A program made the translations under genes and the position numbers. Under the pieces are notes generated by a model that was not told the DNA's origin, ran no database searches, and saw nothing but the letters and a program-made list of their open reading frames with translations. From Chitinophagales bacterium (lineage in GTDB: Bacteria > Bacteroidota > Bacteroidia > Chitinophagales > Chitinophagaceae), in assembly GCA_026931905.1 (NCBI GenBank), contig JAIXLB010000020.1:1-64000 (forward strand): a DNA stretch of 64,000 bases, written 5' to 3'. Below, in pieces: positions 56,364 to 64,000 of this stretch; position 1 is the first letter of the stretch, and every line of letters starts with the position of its first letter.

Positions 56364-56789
56364 ATGAATAAATTACTTGCTGCAATAATTTTAGGATGCT
56401 TTCTATTTTCTTGTAAAGCAAAAGAAAAAGAAAAAAAATTTGATGAAGATAGTTATGAAGCAACTAAAGAAACCTTGGCAGATAAAGAAAAAAAGAACCC
56501 TGCACGATTTATAAAAGTTGAAAACAGAGATAGAAAAAATTTAATTGGGCAAACAGTTGTAATAGGTTATTTAACCAACAATGCTACTGTTTGTACTTAT
56601 AAAGACATAGAAGTAAAATTGAGTTTTTATAGCAAAACCGGCACTTTGGTAGATGAAGGAATAGAAACAGTTTATGAAACTATTATTCCAGGACAAAAAG
56701 TAAAATTTAAAACAAAATACTTTGCACCAAAAGGTACAGATAGTGTAGCTATTAAAATTTTAAAAGCAGTAAGCGAAGTAAATAATTAA
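56364..56789 (+). CDS. Small lipoprotein with FxLYD-like beta domain
   Basis: 141 residues from the ATG at 56364 (a TTG 18 bases upstream is less likely). A lipoprotein signal ends at C17 (GCFLFSCKAK). A highly charged linker of Lys and Glu (about 18-50) leads to a beta-sandwich domain: VVIGYLTNNATVCTYKDIEV, KLSFYSKTGTLVDEG and PGQKVKFKTKYFAPKG. This resembles FxLYD-type modules found in exported proteins. No function is assigned. It is convergent with the aminotransferase gene, with only six bases between stops. Confidence 0.7.
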   Translation: MNKLLAAIILGCFLFSCKAKEKEKKFDEDSYEATKETLADKEKKNPARFIKVENRDRKNLIGQTVVIGYLTNNATVCTYKDIEVKLSFYSKTGTLVDEGIETVYETIIPGQKVKFKTKYFAPKGTDSVAIKILKAVSEVNN

Positions 56790-56795
56790 ACAATT

Positions 56796-57995
56796 TTAAC
56801 GCAAAGCTCTTTTAATAGCTGCAACCATTTTTTCTCCTTTATCTTTTATTTGTTCTTCTGTCCAAAGCAAGCTAATAGAAGTAGAAATACAACAACTCAT
56901 TACAGCATTACTTGCAGCAAAATTTTGAGTTTGTAATTTTAATAACGCTTCTTTTTGAGCTTCGTGTAAGTTGTATAAACTTTTTACTTCTTTTAAATGA
57001 TGCCATTGATTGATGTAGTGCCAGTTATTGGCATACCAATAAAAATTACCTGCTAAAATTCCTTGCTCTTTCATTATGGCAACAAATGCTTTTGTACTAT
57101 TTTCATTGGGTAAAAACCAACTTAAAAAAGTGCAGCTATCGCCTACTGCATCTGGAATTTCTCTAAAAGAAACTTCAGGAATAGTAGCTAATATACTTTT
57201 TAATAAAGCATGATTTTTTCTTTGTATAGCAAGAAAAGATTGCAGCCTGTTTATTTGAGCTAAGCCAACGGCAGCATGTAATTCACTTATTCTAAAATTA
57301 TAGCCTAAAAAAGGATGTAAGTCAGCACCTCTATCAATACCTTTATGGTCGTGCCCATGATCTGTAAAACCATCGCAATTATTGTAAACCGTTGCATCAT
57401 TTGTTACAACAGCACCACCTTCGGCACAGGTAATTGTTTTTACAAAATCAAAACTAAAAGTTCCTGCATTGCCTATTGTGCCTAAAGCTTGTCCTTTATA
57501 AGTTGCACCAATACTTTGACAAGCATCTTCTAATAAAAGTAAATTATGTTCTTTACAAATAGTTTGCAAAGCATCCATATTTGCCATGCTGCCACACATG
57601 TGTACAGGCATTACACATTTTGTTTTTGGTGTAATTGCTTTTTTTACAGCTTCTGGGTTTAATGTTAATGTTTTATCTACATCTACCAAAACAGGAATAG
57701 CACCAACGCTTAATACTGCTTCAAAACTTGCTACAAAAGTGAATGATGGCATAATAACTTCATCGCCTGCACCAATACCCAATGCAGCCATTGCAGTTGT
57801 TAAAGCTGCTGTACCACTACTTGTAAGCTGAGCATATTTACAATGAAATGTTTGGGTAATTGCTTTTTCAAGTTCTACACTTTTCCAAATTCCTTTACGT
57901 GGAGCATCAAAACCATAACGCATTAAAATGCCTGTTTCAAGCACCTCGTTTACTTGTTTTTTTTCATCTTCACCCCAAAGTTCAAAGCCTGGCAT
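56796..57995 (-). CDS. DegT/DnrJ/EryC1/StrS-family PLP aminotransferase
   Basis: 399 residues. The PLP lysine is K186 in FDFVKTITCAEGGA; the earlier PLP-binding text is TSSGTAALTTAMAALGIGAGDEVIMPSFTF and LLEDACQSIGATYKG. These sugar aminotransferases transfer an amino group from glutamate to keto-sugar nucleotides for surface polysaccharides or antibiotics. FTDHGHD and GYNFRISELHAAVG are typical of the family. A Trp-rich stretch (FYWYANNWHYINQWHH) is unusual and may shape the substrate pocket. No other sugar-nucleotide gene is adjacent, so the substrate is open. Promoter motif at 58028-58035. Confidence 0.9.
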   Translation of the reverse strand: MPGFELWGEDEKKQVNEVLETGILMRYGFDAPRKGIWKSVELEKAITQTFHCKYAQLTSSGTAALTTAMAALGIGAGDEVIMPSFTFVASFEAVLSVGAIPVLVDVDKTLTLNPEAVKKAITPKTKCVMPVHMCGSMANMDALQTICKEHNLLLLEDACQSIGATYKGQALGTIGNAGTFSFDFVKTITCAEGGAVVTNDATVYNNCDGFTDHGHDHKGIDRGADLHPFLGYNFRISELHAAVGLAQINRLQSFLAIQRKNHALLKSILATIPEVSFREIPDAVGDSCTFLSWFLPNENSTKAFVAIMKEQGILAGNFYWYANNWHYINQWHHLKEVKSLYNLHEAQKEALLKLQTQNFAASNAVMSCCISTSISLLWTEEQIKDKGEKMVAAIKRALR

Positions 57996-58027
57996 ATTGT
58001 ATAATTTTTTTGTTTGTAAAAAGAAAA

Positions 58028-58035
58028 CAAAAGTA
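58028..58035 (-). promoter_or_regulatory. Bacteroidota -7 promoter element for the aminotransferase gene
   Basis: TACTTTTG on the minus strand matches TAnnTTTG exactly, 33 bases before the start codon. Confidence 0.45.
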
Positions 58036-58197
58036 GTTTAAAAAATGAATATTAAATGATTCAAAAAGAGAAGTGATGTTTTTACTTTTAAGTAAATAAA
58101 ATATTTCCTTTTATCAAATTCTACAACAAATAAATAATGCTATTGCTGCCTGCAAATTTGTTTTGAATTAATTGCTTTAGTAGAAATTTGTAGTTTA

Positions 58198-58205
58198 TAT
58201 TTTTG
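58198..58205 (+). promoter_or_regulatory. Bacteroidota -7 promoter element for the MFS gene
   Basis: TATTTTTG matches TAnnTTTG and lies only 10 bases before the start codon, so the transcript would be nearly leaderless. Confidence 0.4.
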
Positions 58206-58215
58206 AATTATTTGA

Positions 58216-59460
58216 ATGAAAAGATTGTTTAATAAAGATGGATTATCTCCTTTAAAAGAAAAAGAATTTAGATTATTTATTGTATTTCGTTTTCTATACA
58301 TCATGGCTTTGCGAATGGTTGGAACTGTTGTAGCTTACGAACTTTTTCAAATTACCCAAAGCTCCTTTGCTATAGGTTTGGTAGGGCTTTCAGAGTTTAT
58401 ACCTGTATTTTTTCTTGCTTTATATGCAGGGCATAAAATTGATAAAAGCGATAAACGTACAATGATGCTAAATGGTATGTTTATTTATATTTTATGTATT
58501 GTAGGATTAATATTTTTTACCAATCAATCTATTCAAAAACATCTTAGTGTAAAAGCAATAGAATTCAGTTTTTATAGTATCATTTTTATTTCTGGTATTA
58601 TTAGAGCATTTATAGGACCAGCAAATAATGCCATAATTTTTCAGTTAGTGCCACGCAATATTTTACATTTTGCTGCAAGCCTAAGTTCTTCTACTTTTTT
58701 AACAGCTTCTATTGTTGGACATGCAAGTGCAGGGTTTTTTATTGCCTGGTTTGGTGTAAATACAACGTTTATTATTATTCTTGGTTATGTTTTAATTTCA
58801 ATTTATTTTATTTCAAAAATTTCAAAAAAACCTATAGTAAATATTAATGAAAGTGTTCGCCCTTTAAAAAGTATGATTGAAGGATTAACGTATGTTTTTA
58901 AAAATAAAATTTTATTGGGTGCTATATCGTTGGATTTATTTGCTGTATTGTTTGGAGGTGCAGTTGCATTAATACCAGAATTTGCAAGTAAAGTTTTGGG
59001 TGTTGGTCCTATTGGTTTTGGTTGGCTCAATGGTGCATCAGATTTGGGTTCTATGCTTGTTATCATTACACTTACCTTATTTCCTTTAAGAAAAAAGCAA
59101 GGCAAAATTATGATGTATGCTGTGGGTGGTTTTGGGCTTTGTATAATTCTTTTTGGATTAAGTAATTTTTATTTTATTTCCTTTATGTTACTGCTAATGG
59201 CAGGTTGTTTTGATGGTATAAGTGTTTTGGTAAGAAGTACTATTTTACAGCTTACCACACCAGATGAAATGAGAGGTAGGGTTTCTTCTGTAAACTCAAT
59301 GTTTATAAATAGCAGCAACGAATTGGGGCAAATGGAAAGTGGTATTGCTTCAAGATTGTTAGGACTTAGACCATCTATTATTTTTGGAGGTGCAGTTACA
59401 TTGTTGGTTGTAATTGTAACTTGGTTTAATGCTAAGCAGTTAAGAAAAATGGAGTATTGA
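58216..59460 (+). CDS. MFS transporter
   Basis: 414 residues with about 12 membrane segments. The N-terminal half has ALRMVGTVVAYELFQITQSS and the A-loop motif AGHKIDKSDKRTMM. The C-terminal half has IPEFASKVLGVGPIGFGWLN and LTTPDEMRGRVSSVNSMFINSS. The latter motif (DExRGRVSSV) is typical of drug-exporter-like MFS proteins related to enterobactin exporter EntS (MFS_3). The substrate is unknown. It is monocistronic and ends about 40 bases before a shared terminator. Confidence 0.88.
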   Translation: MKRLFNKDGLSPLKEKEFRLFIVFRFLYIMALRMVGTVVAYELFQITQSSFAIGLVGLSEFIPVFFLALYAGHKIDKSDKRTMMLNGMFIYILCIVGLIFFTNQSIQKHLSVKAIEFSFYSIIFISGIIRAFIGPANNAIIFQLVPRNILHFAASLSSSTFLTASIVGHASAGFFIAWFGVNTTFIIILGYVLISIYFISKISKKPIVNINESVRPLKSMIEGLTYVFKNKILLGAISLDLFAVLFGGAVALIPEFASKVLGVGPIGFGWLNGASDLGSMLVIITLTLFPLRKKQGKIMMYAVGGFGLCIILFGLSNFYFISFMLLLMAGCFDGISVLVRSTILQLTTPDEMRGRVSSVNSMFINSSNELGQMESGIASRLLGLRPSIIFGGAVTLLVVIVTWFNAKQLRKMEY

Positions 59461-59500
59461 TGTTCTAATAATTATTTTAGAAAAAATATTTTATAAAAAA

Positions 59501-59532
59501 CAAAACAGTCTTGAAAATTCAAGACTGTTTTG
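59501..59532. terminator. Bidirectional terminator between the MFS gene and atpA
   Basis: CAAAACAGTCTTGA and TCAAGACTGTTTTG form a perfect 14-base stem with an AAAT loop. It is convergent between two genes; the atpA transcript ends here. Confidence 0.85.
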
Positions 59533-59550
59533 GGAAAAATTTGGAAAAAT

Positions 59551-61128
59551 TTATTTGTACTGAGGAATTATTGTAGCTGCTAAATCTGTCATTTTCTTTA
59601 AGCTTTCTTCGTTCAACTGTCCTTTTTTAAATTCTGCTAAAACTTCAGGTAGTTTATTTTGCATTTCAGTTAAAAACATTTCTTCAAATGCTTTTACATT
59701 TTTTACAGCAACTTCTTTTAATAATCCTTGTGTTCCTAAGTAAATAATGGCAATTTGTTTTTCTACTGCAAAAGGTGTGTATTGATTTTGTTTTAAAATT
59801 TCTACATTTCTTGCACCTTTATCAATTACGTTTTTAGTAGCAGCATCTAAATCGCCACCAAATTTAGAGAAGGCTTCTAACTCACGATATAATGCTTGGT
59901 CTAATTTTAAAGTACCAGCTACTTTTTTCATAGATTTAATTTGTGCATTACCACCTACACGACTTACAGAAATACCTACGTTAATAGCAGGACGAATACC
60001 AGCATTAAATAAGTTTCCTTCTAAGAAAATTTGTCCATCAGTAATAGAAATTACATTGGTAGGAATGTAAGCAGAAACGTCCCCTGCTTGTGTTTCAATA
60101 ATTGGTAAAGCTGTTAAACTTCCTCCACCTTTTACCAAGTGTTTCATACTTTCTGGTAAATCGTTCATGTTCTTAGCTACCTCATCATTTTTAATAATTT
60201 TAGCAGCACGTTCTAATAAACGACTATGTAAATAGAATACATCACCAGGATAAGCCTCACGTCCTGGAGGTCTTCTTAATAATAAAGAAACTTCACGATA
60301 AGCAACGGCTTGTTTAGATAAATCGTCATAAATAATTAAAGCCGGACGACCAGAATCTCTAAAAAACTCTCCAATAGCAGCACCAGCAAAAGGTGCATAG
60401 AATTGCTGAGGTGCAGGATCTGATGCAGAAGCTGCAACTATTGTTGTATAAGCCATAGCACCATTATCTGATAAGGTTTTCATTACACCTGCTACTGTAC
60501 TTGCTTTTTGTCCAATAGCTACATATATACAATATACTGGTTTGCCAGCATCAAAAAATTCTTTTTGATTAATAATTGTATCAATAGCAATAGCAGTTTT
60601 ACCTGTTTGTCTGTCGCCAATAATTAATTCACGTTGTCCACGACCAATAGGAATCATAGCGTCAATAGCTTTAATTCCTGTTTGTAAAGGTTCAGTTACG
60701 GGTTCACGATAAATTACCCCTGGAGCTTTACGCTCTAATGGCATTTCGTATAACTCTCCTTTTATAGGACCCTTGCCATCAATAGGCTCTCCTAAAGTAT
60801 TTATTACACGACCTACTACACCTTCACCTACTTTAATAGAAGCAATTTGTCCTGTACGGCGTACTCTTGCTCCTTCCTTAATTTCAGTGCTTTCTCCCAT
60901 TAATACCACACCTACATTGTCTTCTTCTAAGTTTAAAGCAATAGCACGAATTCCATTTTCAAATTCTACAAGCTCACCACTACGCACATTGTTTAAACCA
61001 TATACACGAGCAATACCATCACCTACTTGAAGTACAGTACCTACTTCTTCTAAATCTGCACTTGCATTAAAGTTGCTAAGTTGTTGCCTTAATATGGCTG
61101 ATATTTCATCAGGTTTAATGTTTACCAT
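59551..61128 (-). CDS. atpA: ATP synthase F1 alpha subunit
   Basis: 525 residues. Walker A is GDRQTGKTA, with [13 protein letters not shown] just before. Other conserved sequence: [46 protein letters not shown] and [16 protein letters not shown]. Alpha binds nucleotide in the non-catalytic sites of the F1 hexamer in the cytoplasm. It is the last gene of the atpB-E-F-H-A set here. The gamma gene atpG, which often comes next, is absent: a terminator and a convergent MFS gene follow. Identification is certain. Confidence 0.97.
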   Translation of the reverse strand: MVNIKPDEISAILRQQLSNFNASADLEEVGTVLQVGDGIARVYGLNNVRSGELVEFENGIRAIALNLEEDNVGVVLMGESTEIKEGARVRRTGQIASIKVGEGVVGRVINTLGEPIDGKGPIKGELYEMPLERKAPGVIYREPVTEPLQTGIKAIDAMIPIGRGQRELIIGDRQTGKTAIAIDTIINQKEFFDAGKPVYCIYVAIGQKASTVAGVMKTLSDNGAMAYTTIVAASASDPAPQQFYAPFAGAAIGEFFRDSGRPALIIYDDLSKQAVAYREVSLLLRRPPGREAYPGDVFYLHSRLLERAAKIIKNDEVAKNMNDLPESMKHLVKGGGSLTALPIIETQAGDVSAYIPTNVISITDGQIFLEGNLFNAGIRPAINVGISVSRVGGNAQIKSMKKVAGTLKLDQALYRELEAFSKFGGDLDAATKNVIDKGARNVEILKQNQYTPFAVEKQIAIIYLGTQGLLKEVAVKNVKAFEEMFLTEMQNKLPEVLAEFKKGQLNEESLKKMTDLAATIIPQYK

Positions 61129-61155
61129 ATATTCTTAATTATAAGTTTTTAATGT

Positions 61156-61719
61156 TTATCTTATTTCAGAAATGTAAATATTTTTTGCAAATTGTTTTTT
61201 TACATCTCTCAAATCTCTTGTAATACTTGCATCTACCAAGTTATTATCAAATTCTAAAATGAAGCCTCCAATAATTTTTTCATCAACTATTGTTTCCATT
61301 TCTATGCTTTTTACGCCTCTTTCGTTTTTAATTCTTTCTGCTATTGCATTTACTGTTTCTGGGCTTATAGCTACAGCAGTGGTTAATACTACTTTATGAA
61401 TATCTTTTAGTGCATTGTATTCTTCTATAAAAGCATTGGCTATTTCGTGTAAATTGCTTTCTCGTCCTTTATTTACTAAAAGATGATAAAATAACTTTGT
61501 TAATTCGCTTACTTTGCCTTCTGTTACAGCATTTATAATACTTCTTTTCTTATCAGCATTTATAATAGGGCTTTTTAAAAGGTTTCTAAATTCACGACTT
61601 TGCGAACATAAAGCCTCTACATATTTCATATCATTATACACTACATCCAACTGATTTTTTTCTATGGATAAATCCATTAAACTTTTGGCGTATCTATGTG
61701 CTAAACGTGGATTATGCAT
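61156..61719 (-). CDS. atpH: ATP synthase F1 delta subunit
   Basis: 187 residues. Delta links the F1 head to the b stalk. The start PRLAHRYAKSLMDLSIEKNQ and the C-terminal VDEKIIGGFILEFDNNLVDASI match the family (the latter is the usual I-G-G-x-x-x-x-x-x-D signature). Length is standard. It lies 27 bases before atpA and 66 bases after atpF. The gap after atpF is AT-rich with repeated AATTATGAATT-like words. Confidence 0.93.
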   Translation of the reverse strand: MHNPRLAHRYAKSLMDLSIEKNQLDVVYNDMKYVEALCSQSREFRNLLKSPIINADKKRSIINAVTEGKVSELTKLFYHLLVNKGRESNLHEIANAFIEEYNALKDIHKVVLTTAVAISPETVNAIAERIKNERGVKSIEMETIVDEKIIGGFILEFDNNLVDASITRDLRDVKKQFAKNIYISEIR

Positions 61720-61725
61720 TTTTTA

Positions 61726-61797
61726 ATTATGAATTTTGAATTATAAAAGAATATTTTTCAATTCGCAACTTATAATTCGTAATTATTAATTCAACTT
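61726..61797. repeat. AT-rich short repeat words between atpF and atpH
   Basis: The gap contains AATTATGAATTTTGAATTAT and CTTATAATTCGTAATTATTA, related words in both orientations. A similar AATTATGAGTTATGAATTTT occurs between narH and narG (about 30971-31000). These may be tiny intergenic repeats; function unknown. Confidence 0.35.
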
Positions 61798-62298
61798 AAC
61801 GTCTTCGGCTAATTGTTTTATATAATTTTCTTGCTCTGCTTTGTTAGATAATTCTTTTCTTAAAATTTTCTCACTTACTTCAATAACTAAGGCACCCACT
61901 TGATTTTTTACATCAGTTAATGCTGCATTTTTTTGTTGATTGATAGCAACCTGAGCATCAGCAACTATTCTATCATATTCGCTTTTTGCTTTTTCTTTTG
62001 CTTCTGCAATCATTCTATCTGACTGCTCTTTGGCTTCTTTAATTAGAACAGCTCTTTCTTCTCTTGCTTTGTGTAATAAAGCTTCATTTTCATTTGCCAA
62101 AGCAGTCATTTCTGCTTTCATTTTTTCGGCTTTACTCAATGCTTCTTCTATTCCAGATTCACGATCATGAATAGCTTTTAACATTGGCTTCCATGCCATC
62201 TTTTTTAATACTACAAATAAAATAATAAAAGCAATGGTGTTCCAAAACACTAAGCCAATATCAGGAAGTACTAAAGGATTTATTTCTAATAAATACAT
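61786..62298 (-). CDS. atpF: ATP synthase F0 b subunit
   Basis: 170 residues: one N-terminal membrane helix (PDIGLVFWNTIAFIILFVVL) and a long charged coiled coil (about 35-165) with AIHDRESGIEEALSKAEKMK. The b subunit forms the stalk that holds F1 to F0. The opening LVLPDIGLVFWNTIAF is typical for Bacteroidota. It follows atpE by 94 bases, where a terminator-like hairpin is found. Identification is secure. Confidence 0.95.
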   Translation of the reverse strand: MYLLEINPLVLPDIGLVFWNTIAFIILFVVLKKMAWKPMLKAIHDRESGIEEALSKAEKMKAEMTALANENEALLHKAREERAVLIKEAKEQSDRMIAEAKEKAKSEYDRIVADAQVAINQQKNAALTDVKNQVGALVIEVSEKILRKELSNKAEQENYIKQLAEDVKLN

Positions 62299-62339
62299 AT
62301 TGTATAATTATTTTTCTTTCAAGAAAATATTATTTTTTT

Positions 62340-62375
62340 AAAAAACAGGCTCTTTGCCCTGTGCATTGAGCCTGT
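62340..62375 (-). terminator. Terminator-like hairpin directly after atpE
   Basis: On the minus strand ACAGGCTC and GAGCCTGT (8-base arms, 15-base loop) are followed by six T. It lies in the gap between atpE and atpF, starting 18 bases after the atpE stop, and has the form of an intrinsic terminator inside the operon. Confidence 0.6.
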
Positions 62376-62392
62376 AGATTTTTGTGTGTAGA

Positions 62393-62629
<237 letters not shown>

Positions 62630-62652
62630 TTAATGGTTAAAAAATAAAAATT

Positions 62653-63810
62653 TTAAGCTTCATCTCCTTCATTATAGTGAGGTTCGTGATCCCCATGATG
62701 GTGATGTTCTTCTATTGCCATTCCTATATACATTGAACTTAACATTGCAAATATGAAAGCCTGAATAAAGGCTACCAATACTTCAATTAAACCAATAAAT
62801 ACTGCAAAAGGAACTGCTACTATAGAAGTGAAAATACTTTTGAATATAAATATTAAACAAATTAAACTTAATACAAGAATGTGTCCTGCTGTCATGTTTG
62901 CAAACAAACGTATAAACAATGAAATAGGCTTAATGAACACTCCTAATAATTCAATAGGGGCTAAGAATATTTTCATACTCCAGTGCATACCAGGCATCCA
63001 AAAAATATGCTCCCAATAACTTTTATTGCCATTTAAGTTTACTACAATGAAAACAAAAATAGCCAATGTCATGGTAAAAGCTATATTGCCACTCACATTA
63101 GCACCACCTGGAAAAAACGGCACTAACCCTAATAAATTATTGATTAATATGATAAAGAAAATAGTTAAAATAAAAGGTAAGTATTTGTTGTATTTATGTC
63201 CAATAGCAGGTTTTACAACTTCATCTCTCATAAATAATACAACAGGCTCCATGAATGATTGTAAGCCTTTTGGTGCAGATGTAACACCTCTTTTTTTATA
63301 AGCACTTGCAGCAGTAATAAATATTGCACATAATAAAATAATTGAAATAAATAAAGCAGCTACATTTTTTGTAAAAGAAAAATCCCACACTTTTTTATTT
63401 AATTCTTGATTTACTGTACCATCTTCATTTACCACTTTTATTTTTCCATCTATATTTTTATAAGCATAATTTCCTTGATAAATAACAGGTTCATGATGTT
63501 CATTGCTTAACTTAGAAGATGAAAAAACTTCCAATCCTTTATCAGAATATAAAATTACAGGTAAAGGAATTGAAGTATGCCCCCATAAGTGCCAACTATA
63601 ATCGTTTCTTATGTGTTCAAGAATAGTTTTTGATACATTAAATTTTTCTTCTCCGTTATGATTATTTTCCGATCCAGTAACTTGTTCTTGTTCTGTAGCT
63701 TTATTTACAGTAGTATCTGCTTGATTGTTAGCAAATGATTGGCTCGAAAACAATAAGGTTAAAAGGCTAAAAGCCAACACCAGCAAAGATTTCATGCTTC
63801 TTGACATCAT
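62653..63810 (-). CDS. atpB: ATP synthase F0 a subunit (long Bacteroidota form)
   Basis: 385 residues, longer than the E. coli protein (271). A signal peptide (LVLAFSLLTLLFSSQSFA) and a periplasmic domain of about 100 residues precede the five- or six-helix core. The proton-channel arginine lies in ISLFIRLFANMTAGH. GLVPFFPGGANVSGNIAFTM and the conserved Gln/Glu region (LIEVLVAFIQAFIFAMLSSM) follow. The C-terminus is His-rich (EEHHHHGDHEPHYNEGDE). The start is taken at the first of two ATG codons (63810). A promoter element lies 20 bases upstream. Confidence 0.95.
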   Translation of the reverse strand: MMSRSMKSLLVLAFSLLTLLFSSQSFANNQADTTVNKATEQEQVTGSENNHNGEEKFNVSKTILEHIRNDYSWHLWGHTSIPLPVILYSDKGLEVFSSSKLSNEHHEPVIYQGNYAYKNIDGKIKVVNEDGTVNQELNKKVWDFSFTKNVAALFISIILLCAIFITAASAYKKRGVTSAPKGLQSFMEPVVLFMRDEVVKPAIGHKYNKYLPFILTIFFIILINNLLGLVPFFPGGANVSGNIAFTMTLAIFVFIVVNLNGNKSYWEHIFWMPGMHWSMKIFLAPIELLGVFIKPISLFIRLFANMTAGHILVLSLICLIFIFKSIFTSIVAVPFAVFIGLIEVLVAFIQAFIFAMLSSMYIGMAIEEHHHHGDHEPHYNEGDEA

Positions 63811-63830
63811 GTCCTTTTCAAAATTTGCGG

Positions 63831-63838
63831 CAAAGATA
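63831..63838 (-). promoter_or_regulatory. Bacteroidota -7 promoter element for the atp operon
   Basis: TATCTTTG on the minus strand matches TAnnTTTG exactly and lies 20 bases before the atpB start. Followed by CCGC. The leader would be about 14 bases long. Confidence 0.55.
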
Positions 63839-64000
63839 GGGGTATGTTTGTGAATAGTAGAAATTGAAGTTTGGAATTTTGAGAAAATTATTCCTTTGCT
63901 TTAATAGAAAATGCTTTTTAAACACTCCATTTTTGCTTTTAGAAACACATTAATTCCTTATTCCAAAAAGCAGATGTACCAAAAACCCAGAACTTTGTAT

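Noticed and set aside
63811-64000. Possible end of an upstream atp-related gene at the window edge
   Set aside because: The three minus-strand frames all stop within about 60 bases of the edge, leaving fragments too short to identify.

Overview
The window is low-GC DNA from a bacterium of the phylum Bacteroidota, most likely a member of the Chitinophagaceae/Chitinophagales. The evidence is type IX secretion (T9SS) sorting domains, a SusC/SusD outer-membrane pair, the uppS-bamA-ompH-ompH-murI block, promoters with a TAnnTTTG -7 element, few Shine-Dalgarno sequences, and a long ATP synthase a subunit with its own signal peptide. The placement is inference; no rRNA gene is present.

Layout. 1-16.3 kb: two divergent glycosyltransferases, a very large repetitive T9SS-secreted protein, the envelope-biogenesis block uppS-bamA-ompH-ompH-murI, two T9SS-secreted proteins with a shared C-terminal module, a radical SAM/SPASM protein, and an intergenic stretch of short interspersed repeats abutting the tail of a lost LytTR-type regulator. 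16.3-37.1 kb: the centrepiece, a single-strand gene cluster for respiratory nitrate reduction with a complete molybdenum-cofactor pathway. In transcription order it reads: SUOX-fold lipoprotein, Crp/Fnr regulator, membrane dihaem cytochrome c, narG, narH, narJ, narI, small membrane protein, narK, TDT/SLAC1-type channel, hemerythrin (RIC-like), moaA, SDR-DUF2867 protein, moeA, TauE/SafE transporter, mobA, moaD, moeB-rhodanese, moaE, moaCB. All eight Moco activities from GTP to the bis-MGD precursor are represented. A Crp-like palindrome lies before the cytochrome gene. 37.4-41.7 kb: queD, a urea transporter, and a tandem tryptophanase and tyrosine phenol-lyase pair. 41.7-49.1 kb: YjdM, a DUF6702 protein, HupE/UreJ, an M1 peptidase, a Bax inhibitor-1 protein, peptidase T and an orphan ABC ATPase. 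49.4-55 kb: a SusC/SusD/lipoprotein locus without glycoside hydrolases. 55.5-59.5 kb: a TPR membrane protein, a small lipoprotein, a DegT-family aminotransferase and an MFS transporter. 59.5-63.8 kb: atpB-E-F-H-A, with a terminator-like hairpin directly after atpE and no atpG after atpA.

How the parts fit. The nitrate cluster would let the cell import nitrate (NarK), reduce it to nitrite on the cytoplasmic face (NarGHI, matured by NarJ), build the bis-MGD cofactor on site, and repair nitrosative or oxidative damage (hemerythrin). Control would come from a regulator combining an FNR-like set of cysteines with a CRP-like recognition helix. No nitrite reductase or molybdate transporter is visible. 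The peptidases, the SusCD pair and the two beta-eliminating lyases suggest a protein- and amino-acid-based diet; that link is inference.
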